From assembly GCF_004745075.1 (NCBI RefSeq), contig NZ_RHFH01000001.1:310001-374000 (forward strand): DNA of 64,000 bases, in the 5' to 3' direction. The stretch comes from Brevibacterium sp. S111 (GTDB lineage: Bacteria; Actinomycetota; Actinomycetes; Actinomycetales; Brevibacteriaceae). The stretch's first letter is position 1; every line of letters starts with the position of its first letter. The position numbers and the translations under genes were made by a program. The notes under the pieces were generated by a model, which was given only the letters and a program-made list of their open reading frames with translations, was not told where the DNA came from and ran no database searches. This document shows, one piece after another, positions 57,188 to 64,000 of the stretch.

Positions 57188-58708
57188 CTGAGTCCACAGC
57201 TGCTGGTCGAAGCGACGCCGACCGAGCAGACCGGCCATATGACGGACCGCATTGTCGACCTTGCCGCGCCAGACGTCGATCGCGGTCTTCGCATCCGCTC
57301 CGCTCAGCGCGCGGAACATCGCCCGATCGTCGCTGACGATGCGGTCGCTGGCCGGTGAGTAGTCGAGCTGGAGGACGGAGATGAACAGGCGCAGCCGCAG
57401 GGTCAGGGATTCGAAGGCCCGCGCCGATTCCCGCAGTCCCGAGGCTCGGGCAAGCTCCTGTTGGAAATGGAGGTCGGCGTCTTCGACGTCGATTCCGCTG
57501 CGAGTCGGTGCCGAGGCCTCGACCTGCCGCAGGGCCAACTGCACGGGCACGAGGTAACGCTGCGGGCGCAGGGACAGCGATCTCAGCACAACCTCGCCGA
57601 TGGCCATGCGGGCGGCATAGAGGTCGAGCACGTCGACGGTGGTGATGAGCGGGATCCGCGCCCCGCCGCGAGAACCGTCGAGCAGCTTGTCATCGACCAT
57701 CCGGCGCAGGGCGGCGTCAACGGAGGCCCTGGGCACACGCATCCGTCGAGAGAGCAGGCGCGGGTTGATTCGGTCCCCGGGTTCGTAACCGGAGTCGATG
57801 ATCTCCTCGCGCAGGGCGATCGCCAGGTGTTCGGTGATCGACCGGGTCTCCTTCGGCAGCCATGAAGAGATCTCCATTGAGTCAGAACTCATGGAACTTC
57901 TCACGGGCTCGACGGGCACAGACTCCCGCCACAGCACCCCCTCGAGTCCGTGCCGGACCCGTGCGGAGAGCAGATCGAGCAGAGACCCGGGGATGTCCTG
58001 GCATCCGGCCAGCATGGCCTTGAGCGCGTCGAGGAATTCCTCGAAGTCAACGCATGCGCTCACCCGTGATTCCGGCCCCGCACCGAGGTCGTCGGGAACT
58101 TCTCGCAGCGGGTCGAAGACGAGGAAACGGCCCTCGCCTGACAACAGATCGAGCAGCTGACCGGTGGGCATCTGCCGGTGTTCGCTGTCGAAGCGCTGCC
58201 GCCACCGCCCCACGCCGGCCGAGCGCAGCGCCGCCGCGATTCCCGCGATCCGACGCTGGATCCGTCGTGGCGGCACCGACGGGCCTCCGCCCCCGTTCTC
58301 ACCCTCGTCACCAGCATCGACGCGCCGGACACCGACGATGACGAGAGGGAACCCGCTGGCGGCGAGGATGATCTCGTGGCCGCCTGTCACCGTGGCCACG
58401 GGCACGGTGAGAGAGCGGACGGAGCGGGAGACGATGCTCTGACTCAGACCGGTCGCCTCCGCCAGCGCCCGAGTCGAATAGTCTCGTCCGGAGATCCGGG
58501 CCCCGGCCGTCGCGACAAGAGCCTCGACGACGCGGTCGGCGGTGTCTTGGATCGGCGGGCGCCCGCTGCGCGGGCGATCGCTCAGGTCGGATCTGCTCGC
58601 CCAGCGCCGCAGCGACGTCGGGGACGCGCCCGTGGCCAGCGCCACCTCGGCGAGGGTGGAGGTCTCCAGCGCTGCCACCGCCTGACGACGGAACTCCGGG
58701 GAATACAT
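57167..58708 (-). CDS. Chimeric regulator: transposase-like HTH plus GntR/FCD
   Basis: A 513-residue open frame with two different halves. Residues 1-110 hold an IS3-type homeodomain-like HTH (MYSPEFRRQAVAALETSTLA, ATGASPTSLRRWA) and a second HTH-like block (YSTRALAEATGLSQSIVSRSV); 110-270 match nothing I recognise. From residue 273 a complete GntR protein follows (winged helix SITEHLAIALREEIIDSGYEPG, SRRMRVPRASVDAALRRM; FCD domain with LHFQQELARASGLRES). Internal ATGs at residues 273 and 278 could give a normal-length GntR. Divergent from putA, 149 bp away, so a role in proline use is possible. Confidence 0.7.
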   Translation of the reverse strand: MYSPEFRRQAVAALETSTLAEVALATGASPTSLRRWASRSDLSDRPRSGRPPIQDTADRVVEALVATAGARISGRDYSTRALAEATGLSQSIVSRSVRSLTVPVATVTGGHEIILAASGFPLVIVGVRRVDAGDEGENGGGGPSVPPRRIQRRIAGIAAALRSAGVGRWRQRFDSEHRQMPTGQLLDLLSGEGRFLVFDPLREVPDDLGAGPESRVSACVDFEEFLDALKAMLAGCQDIPGSLLDLLSARVRHGLEGVLWRESVPVEPVRSSMSSDSMEISSWLPKETRSITEHLAIALREEIIDSGYEPGDRINPRLLSRRMRVPRASVDAALRRMVDDKLLDGSRGGARIPLITTVDVLDLYAARMAIGEVVLRSLSLRPQRYLVPVQLALRQVEASAPTRSGIDVEDADLHFQQELARASGLRESARAFESLTLRLRLFISVLQLDYSPASDRIVSDDRAMFRALSGADAKTAIDVWRGKVDNAVRHMAGLLGRRRFDQQLWTQLTRSLG

Positions 58709-58857
58709 CCCGTCATTCTAATATTTCTGACTCAAAGATGTCAGTGATGGTCTCCGGTCTCTTCACCCCCGGATTCCCGCGGAGCATACTGAGATCGAAG
58801 CCACGCGGTCAGCGCCGATGCGCGAAGGCACCATCCACGACAAGCAAGGGAGCGCAG

Positions 58858-61800
58858 TTGCTGCACACCGATACCGATCTCGAACAGCTCACGGCCCGGT
58901 CGATCGACACCGTCCGCAGATGGCTGCGGGTGGCAACTTCGAAGACCGCTGCGAAGAACCCGGCGGCCGAACGCCTCTCCGCGGTCCTCTCCGATGAGAA
59001 CGGTCTCGACTTCACGGTCGGATTCGTCGATCGTGTGGTCCGCACCGATGATGTGCATGCGGCTGCCGATGCCCTCGCCGAGGTCGGCAAGCTCGCCCCG
59101 GAGACGATGTCCGCCCTCGACCGCGCGCAGATCAAGGCCGGCGCCGCGCTGGCGAAGATCGCCCCGCAGGTCGTCGTCCCCGCCGCCCGCACCCGTTTGC
59201 GCCAGATGGTCGGGCACATGGTCGTCGACGCCCGCGACAAGCAGTTCGGCAAAACCGTCGCGAAACTCACCGCCGACGGCCACCGGCTCAACATCAACCT
59301 CCTCGGCGAGGCCGTGCTCGGCGACGGCGAAGCCGACCACCACCTCGAGGAGACCCACCGCCTCCTCGCCCGCGAGGATGTCGACTACGTCTCGGTCAAG
59401 GTCTCCTCGGTGGCTTCGCAGATCTCGATGTGGGCCTTCGACGAGACCGTCGACTATGTCGTCGAGCGTCTCCGCCCCCTCTACCAACAGGCTGCGAAGG
59501 CCCCGACGGGCGCGAAATTCGTCAACCTCGATATGGAGGAGTACCAGGATCTCGAACTGACGATCGCTGTGTTCACGCGCCTGCTCTCCGAACCGGAGTT
59601 CAAGGACCTCGAGGCCGGAATCGTCATTCAGGCCTACCAGCCCGATGCGCTCGGCGCGGTGCAGCGGCTGAGCGAATTCTCCGCCGAACGTGTGGACAAC
59701 GGCGGCGTCGGGATCAAGGTCCGCCTCGTCAAGGGCGCGAATCTCGCGTTGGAGACCGTGCACGCCGAGATCGCCGGATGGCCGGTGACGACGTGCGACT
59801 CGAAGCAGTCCACCGATGCCAACTACAAGCGCGTCCTGCACTGGCTGTTCACTCCGGAGCGGATGAAGGGCCTGCGCATCGGCGTGGCCGGACACAACCT
59901 CTTCGACATCGCCTTCGCCCATCATCTCTCCGTCGACCGTTCGGTCACCGACCGGGTCGAGTTCGAGATGCTCCAGGGCATGGCCAGCGAGCAGGCCGCC
60001 GCCGTGACCGAGGACGTCGGCGACCTCCTCCTCTACGTCCCGGCCGTGCACCCGAAGGAGTTCGACGTCGCGATCTCCTACCTGGTGCGCCGCCTCGAGG
60101 AGAACTCGGCTTCCGAGAACTTCATGTCCGGCATCTTCGACCTCGCCAACGGCAACGACGTGTTCAAGCGCGAGGCCGATCGGTTCACCGCCGCTGTCGC
60201 CGACCTCGAGTCGATCCTCGACTCCGAAGGTGAAGCCGCGCCCCTTCCCAACCGCCACCAGGACCGTTCGGCCGAAGTCCTCGGCGAGACCGTCGTCCCG
60301 ACCGAGTTCTTCAACGAACCCGACACCGATCCCTCGCTGCCGGCGAACCAGGCGTGGGTCCGGAAGATCATCGCCGAGGCGACCGCTCCCGGGTACCTCG
60401 ACGATCGTCCGCACGCGCCGACGGTCGAATCGACCGAGCAGCTCGATGAGATGATCGCATCCGGGCGCGCCGCGGCCAAGGGCTGGCGTGAGCTCGGGGC
60501 TGCCGGACGAGCCGAGATCCTCCACCGGGCCGCGGACATCTTCGCCGCCCGTCGCGGTGAGTTCATCGCGGTCGAGGCCGCCGAGGTCGGCAAGATGCCC
60601 GCGCAGTCGGACCCCGAGGTCTCCGAAGCCATCGACTTCATCCGCTACTACGCCCTGAATTCCCTCGAACTCGACTCGCTCGACGGGGCGAAGTTCACCC
60701 CCGATGAGATGGTCGTCATCACCCCGCCGTGGAACTTCCCCGTCGCAATCCCGACCGGCGGCACCGTGGCGGCCCTGGCGGCCGGGTCGGCCGTGATCCA
60801 CAAGCCTTCGAAGCCGACGCCGCACTGTTCGGCGCTCATCGTCGACTGCCTGTGGCAGGCCGGTGTCCCGAAGGACGTTCTGCAGCTGTGCGCCCCGATC
60901 GAACGGGACCTCGGTCAGCACCTCGTGTCCCATCCCGATGTCGACCGGGTCATCCTCACCGGGGCCTCGGAGACCGCGGCCCTGTTCAAGTCCTTCCGCC
61001 TCGAACTCCACGTCAACGCCGAGACCTCGGGCAAGAACGCTCTCATCGTCACGCCCGCAGCCGACCGTGATCTGGCCATGGCCGATCTCGTCCATTCGGC
61101 CTTCGGCCATGCCGGGCAGAAGTGTTCGGCCGCCTCGTTGGGCATCATGGTCGGGTCGACCTACGACTCCGAGCGCTACCGCAGCCAGCTCATCGATGCC
61201 GCGTCCTCGATGGTCGTCGATTGGCCGGCGAACCTCGCGGCCACCATGGGCCCGCTGACCGAGGATCCTTCGGACAAGCTCCGTCGCGCCCTGACCTCGC
61301 TCGAGCCCGGAGAGTCCTGGCTGCTCGAGCCCAAGCAGCTCGACGACACCGGACGCCTGTGGAGCCCGGGTATCAAGGACGGGGTCAAACCGGGGTCGTT
61401 CTTCCACCTCACCGAGGTCTTCGGTCCGGTCCTCGGGCTCATGCACGCGAAGGATCTCGACGAGGCGATCGAGTTCCAGAACGCCGTGGACTTCGGTCTC
61501 ACCGGCGGCATCCACTCCCTCGACCCGGAGGAGGTGCGGACCTGGCTCGATCGTGTTCAGGTCGGCAACGCCTACGTCAACCGCGGCATCACCGGAGCGA
61601 TCGTGCGCCGGCAGTCCTTCGGCGGCTGGAAGCAGTCCTCGGTGGGTCTGGGTTCGAAAGCCGGCGGGCCGAACTACCTCATGCTCTTCGGCCACTACGC
61701 CGACGATCCCGCGAGCTTGCCGGGCGCCGTCGGCCCCGAGCAGGACCTCGATCTGGCCAAGGCCGATGACGAACGCTGGCTGGCCCGCGAATTCGGGGCG

Positions 61801-62292
61801 GCCAAGGACCACACCGGGCTGGCCTCCGAGGCCAACATCTTCCGCTACCGCCCTCGTCCGGTCACTCTGCGAGTGACGTCGACGGCGACGCTGTTCGACC
61901 TCGAACGCTCGGTTCACGCGGCCAAGACCGTCGGGGCGACGGTTCAGCTCTCCGTCGCCGAGGATGTACCCGCCGCGGTGAAGATCGCCGTGACGAACGC
62001 CGGGGTCGCCGCACGCACCGAGTCCGCCGCGGACTTCGCCGAGATGGTCGCCGCGGGCAGGTACGACGACACGGTCGGGGCCCGCATCCGCGTGCTCGGC
62101 GCCCTTGAGGACGAACTGCTGGCCGCGGCCGCTCCTCGCCCCGAAGTTGCGATCATCGATGAGCCGGTGACGTCCTCTGCCCGGGTGGAGCTGCGCTACT
62201 ACGTGCAGGAGCAGGCGGTGTCGATGACTCTGCACCGCTTCGGCAACCCCAGTCGCGACTTCCACGAACTTGCGGCCGAACTCAAGGGCTGA
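58858..62292 (+). CDS. putA: Bifunctional proline dehydrogenase / P5C dehydrogenase
   Basis: Converts proline to glutamate via P5C. Length 1144 residues from the TTG at 58858, which has AAGGGAG 7 nt upstream; an in-frame ATG at 58738 would add 40 unusual residues. The proline dehydrogenase barrel (about 80-440) has VSVKVSSVASQISMWAFD, FVNLDMEEYQDLELT, VRLVKGANLALE and AGHNLFDIAFAHH. The ALDH domain (about 530-985) has VITPPWNFPVAIPTGG, NAETSGKNALIV (catalytic Glu region) and GHAGQKCSAASLG (catalytic Cys). The C-terminal about 150 residues are a family extension. A terminator follows. Confidence 0.95.
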   Translation: MLHTDTDLEQLTARSIDTVRRWLRVATSKTAAKNPAAERLSAVLSDENGLDFTVGFVDRVVRTDDVHAAADALAEVGKLAPETMSALDRAQIKAGAALAKIAPQVVVPAARTRLRQMVGHMVVDARDKQFGKTVAKLTADGHRLNINLLGEAVLGDGEADHHLEETHRLLAREDVDYVSVKVSSVASQISMWAFDETVDYVVERLRPLYQQAAKAPTGAKFVNLDMEEYQDLELTIAVFTRLLSEPEFKDLEAGIVIQAYQPDALGAVQRLSEFSAERVDNGGVGIKVRLVKGANLALETVHAEIAGWPVTTCDSKQSTDANYKRVLHWLFTPERMKGLRIGVAGHNLFDIAFAHHLSVDRSVTDRVEFEMLQGMASEQAAAVTEDVGDLLLYVPAVHPKEFDVAISYLVRRLEENSASENFMSGIFDLANGNDVFKREADRFTAAVADLESILDSEGEAAPLPNRHQDRSAEVLGETVVPTEFFNEPDTDPSLPANQAWVRKIIAEATAPGYLDDRPHAPTVESTEQLDEMIASGRAAAKGWRELGAAGRAEILHRAADIFAARRGEFIAVEAAEVGKMPAQSDPEVSEAIDFIRYYALNSLELDSLDGAKFTPDEMVVITPPWNFPVAIPTGGTVAALAAGSAVIHKPSKPTPHCSALIVDCLWQAGVPKDVLQLCAPIERDLGQHLVSHPDVDRVILTGASETAALFKSFRLELHVNAETSGKNALIVTPAADRDLAMADLVHSAFGHAGQKCSAASLGIMVGSTYDSERYRSQLIDAASSMVVDWPANLAATMGPLTEDPSDKLRRALTSLEPGESWLLEPKQLDDTGRLWSPGIKDGVKPGSFFHLTEVFGPVLGLMHAKDLDEAIEFQNAVDFGLTGGIHSLDPEEVRTWLDRVQVGNAYVNRGITGAIVRRQSFGGWKQSSVGLGSKAGGPNYLMLFGHYADDPASLPGAVGPEQDLDLAKADDERWLAREFGAAKDHTGLASEANIFRYRPRPVTLRVTSTATLFDLERSVHAAKTVGATVQLSVAEDVPAAVKIAVTNAGVAARTESAADFAEMVAAGRYDDTVGARIRVLGALEDELLAAAAPRPEVAIIDEPVTSSARVELRYYVQEQAVSMTLHRFGNPSRDFHELAAELKG

Positions 62293-62308
62293 ACGCGAAC
62301 CTCTCACT

Positions 62309-62350
62309 GAAGGCGGCCCGCCTCCTCGCAAGGGGAGCCGGGCCGCCTTC
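62309..62350. terminator. Terminator between putA and the GntR/UTRA gene
   Basis: 12-bp stem GAAGGCGGCCCG/CGGGCCGCCTTC with an 18-nt loop between two convergent genes. Confidence 0.75.
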
Positions 62351-62380
62351 GTCTGTGGCTTCACGCAGCCCGCGAGGACC

Positions 62381-63172
62381 TCAGAACCAGTTCGGCTCGT
62401 CGGCGGTCAGCCAGCTGATCGGATTGACATTGCGGCCGTTCGACATCGCCACGGACAGGATGTTGGCCAGATAGCGATCTTCGGAGATCTCCAGCGGCCG
62501 GCCCGCGCTGTCACGACTGCGGCGGAGGTGACGCAGCAGCGGTCGCCCGCGGGCGACACCCAGGAGGGCAGCGTCCTGTTGGCCGCAGACGGTGGCTGAG
62601 AAGACATGATCGGCACCGGCGAACACGATTCCGTGCTGCTGGGCGAGGCTGCGGCTGACCGATGCCGCATCACCGGGAATCTTCTCGACCATCTCGCCGA
62701 GCTGCTCGGGGTAGCTCGTCCTCTCAACCATGACCTTCTCCCCGTCGAGCAGACGCACACGCAGAACCCGCAGCACACGTGCACGGGGGTCGACTTTGAG
62801 TGCCGCGGCCGTCTCCTCCCCCGCGATGCGCCAGTTCTGTTCGATGACATGACCGCCGGGAGTCCGTCCGTGTGCACTCGCCCACTGCGCGAAGCTGCGG
62901 AACTCCTCGGCCACGGCCGCCGGACGGGGACGTCGCAGCACCGTCTTCCGCGCGCCCCGGCGGCCTCCCAGCGTGCCCTCGCTGACCAGCAGACGCAGGG
63001 CTTCGCGCACCGTGCCCGGAGCGACTCGGTACTCGGCGGCCAGAGCCGCTTCGGATTCGAGGCTCTGCCCCACCTGACGTGCCCCGGTGCGAATCGACTC
63101 CCGCATCTGCTCCGCGATCTGCTCGTACCTTGCGCCACTCGCCCCGGTTGACTCCCGCTGCGCTTCGGTCAC
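62381..63172 (-). CDS. GntR/UTRA transcriptional regulator
   Basis: HutC-subfamily regulator of 263 residues. Winged helix at about 12-80 (YEQIAEQMRESIRTGARQVGQ, AAEYRVAPGTVREALRLLVSEG), then a UTRA ligand domain (VLRVLRVRLLDGEKVMVERTSYP, PLEISEDRYLANI). GTG 63172 is chosen because GAGAGGA/GAAGG precede it; another GTG at 63223 adds 17 residues. Divergent from the solute-binding lipoprotein gene, which it probably regulates. Confidence 0.85.
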   Translation of the reverse strand: MTEAQRESTGASGARYEQIAEQMRESIRTGARQVGQSLESEAALAAEYRVAPGTVREALRLLVSEGTLGGRRGARKTVLRRPRPAAVAEEFRSFAQWASAHGRTPGGHVIEQNWRIAGEETAAALKVDPRARVLRVLRVRLLDGEKVMVERTSYPEQLGEMVEKIPGDAASVSRSLAQQHGIVFAGADHVFSATVCGQQDAALLGVARGRPLLRHLRRSRDSAGRPLEISEDRYLANILSVAMSNGRNVNPISWLTADEPNWF

Positions 63173-63519
63173 GCCTTCAGTCCTCTCATGATATTCCTCC
63201 AGTCCCGCCAGCACGCTCAGCACCGCATACGGTGCTGTGCATCTACGCTACCGCAAGCACCGAGATGTCGATGACAGCGCACTCACCGCATGCTGACCAT
63301 CCGGATGCGGCAACGTCGACGGGCGTCCAGTGTTCACCCGAGAGGGGCGACAGTGTCACTCTCCATTCACACTTCGCTGGTGAGGTTATTCTTAATTCCA
63401 CATCCTCACTAGTGAGCTAAATTGCCTATCCTTCATCTGTTCCCTATCGTGGATGGGGATCGAAGCACTTCGAATAAGAACACATGCGCTTACGCGCAAG
63501 TCCGAAAGGCGAGTACGAC
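63173..63519. promoter_or_regulatory. Divergent promoter region with CTCACTAGTGAG palindrome
   Basis: 347 bp without a gene, more AT-rich than its surroundings. The perfect 12-bp palindrome CTCACTAGTGAG (63405-63416) and a related CTGGTGAG (63377-63384) are candidate operators for the GntR/UTRA protein. A likely promoter for the lipoprotein gene lies after the palindrome (TTGCCT at about 63422). Confidence 0.5.
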
Positions 63520-64000
63520 GATGCTCAAACACACACGAAAGCTCACAGCTGTCCTCGCAGTGGGCGCTCTGGCGGCCCTGTCCGGCTGCGGTGGCAGCGG
63601 GGAATCTGAGGAATCCGCCAATTGGCGATCGGCGACGTCGGTCGAAGACGGCGGGGGCATGGATGCTCTCGTCGAAGCGGCTCAGGCGGAGGGATCGCTC
63701 AACGTCATGGGCCTCTACCCCGATTGGGCCAACTACGGCGGGCTGCTCGACGCGTTCGCGGAGAAGTACGACATCGAGATCGACAACGACACCTCGACCG
63801 GCGCGAGCCAGGACCTCATCAACGCGGTGAAGAACAGGCAGGGGCAGGAGACCTCTCTCGACTATCTCGACACCGGCGAATCCTTTGCCGTCGATGCCGC
63901 CGAAGAGGGTCTGCTCGCCGAGTACTACCCTGAAACCGCCGATGACATCCCCGAAAACATGAAGTCACCGGACGGCACCTGGTTCAACCACCTCGGCGGG
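63520..64000 (+). CDS. ABC transporter solute-binding lipoprotein, cut by right edge
   Basis: The first 160 codons of a secreted lipoprotein: signal peptide with lipobox LSGC (Cys at residue 22), then a periplasmic-binding type II fold beginning EAAQAEGSLNVMGLYPDWANYGGLLDAF (recognised as the iron/polyamine extracellular solute-binding type), TSTGASQDLINAVKNRQGQE and YLDTGESFAVDAAEEGLL. ATG 63520 follows GAAAGGCGAG. Ligand could be ferric iron, a polyamine, a phosphonate or similar; the permease and ATPase genes should lie beyond base 64000. Confidence 0.85.

Overview
The window is GC-rich actinobacterial chromosome, most probably from a Brevibacterium. The strongest genus clue is the homoprotocatechuate 2,3-dioxygenase at 43833-44945. 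Its H155, W192, H200, H214, R243, H248, Y257 and E267 fall at the residue numbers known for the Brevibacterium fuscum enzyme. Other actinobacterial signs are a homodimeric AceE-type pyruvate dehydrogenase, a TadA partner protein, a DUF222/HNH gene, frequent GTG/TTG starts and probable leaderless promoters.

Layout. 1-6.7 kb: tgt (cut by the left edge), a homocysteine S-methyltransferase, an FAD-linked oxidase coupled to a HisC-type aminotransferase, and malate:quinone oxidoreductase. 6.7-32.4 kb: a purine-to-central-carbon island. It encodes a purine permease, guanine deaminase, xanthine dehydrogenase (xdhA-xdhB-xdhC), the uricase/HIU hydrolase/OHCU decarboxylase operon, allantoinase and ureidoglycine aminohydrolase. 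It also carries the glyoxylate salvage genes hyi-glxR-gcl plus glycerate kinase. Malic enzyme, aceE, a peroxiredoxin and an uncharacterised aldolase/lyase-like protein are interleaved. An IclR-type regulator sits inside the island. A repeated operator architecture, two 15-bp TTCC-N7-GGAA-like boxes separated by 6 bp, occurs in front of maeB/iclR (twice), the uricase operon, glycerate kinase, hyi-glxR-gcl and, less perfectly, the purine permease. I read this as one regulon. Allantoate amidohydrolase and the ureidoglycolate step are not in the window.

32.6-42.2 kb: tRNA-Ser(CGA), tadA with its partner gene, upp, a receiver-less winged-helix regulator preceded by a possible leaderless cysteine-containing small ORF, a membrane EEP-domain phosphoesterase, a PrsW-like plus MarP-like membrane protease pair, and an LPXTG surface protein. 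42.2-52.3 kb: a 4-carbon-branch aromatic catabolic cluster (hpaG-gntR-hpaE-hpaD-hpaH-hpaI on the minus strand; an MHS transporter and a MobA-like flavin hydroxylase on the plus strand) that would take a hydroxyphenylacetate through homoprotocatechuate to pyruvate and succinic semialdehyde. Its HpaG is a FAH-RraA fusion, and no hpaF is present. 52.4-64 kb: a small membrane protein, a DUF222/HNH protein, udk, mgtE, a chimeric HTH/GntR regulator divergent from a bifunctional putA, and a GntR/UTRA regulator divergent from a solute-binding lipoprotein cut by the right edge.

Other structure: three near-identical long hairpin repeats (18.1, 19.3 and 24.6 kb), two of which bracket a DUF559 endonuclease-like gene; a 68-nt near-palindrome at 11.4 kb; and several convergent-gene terminators.
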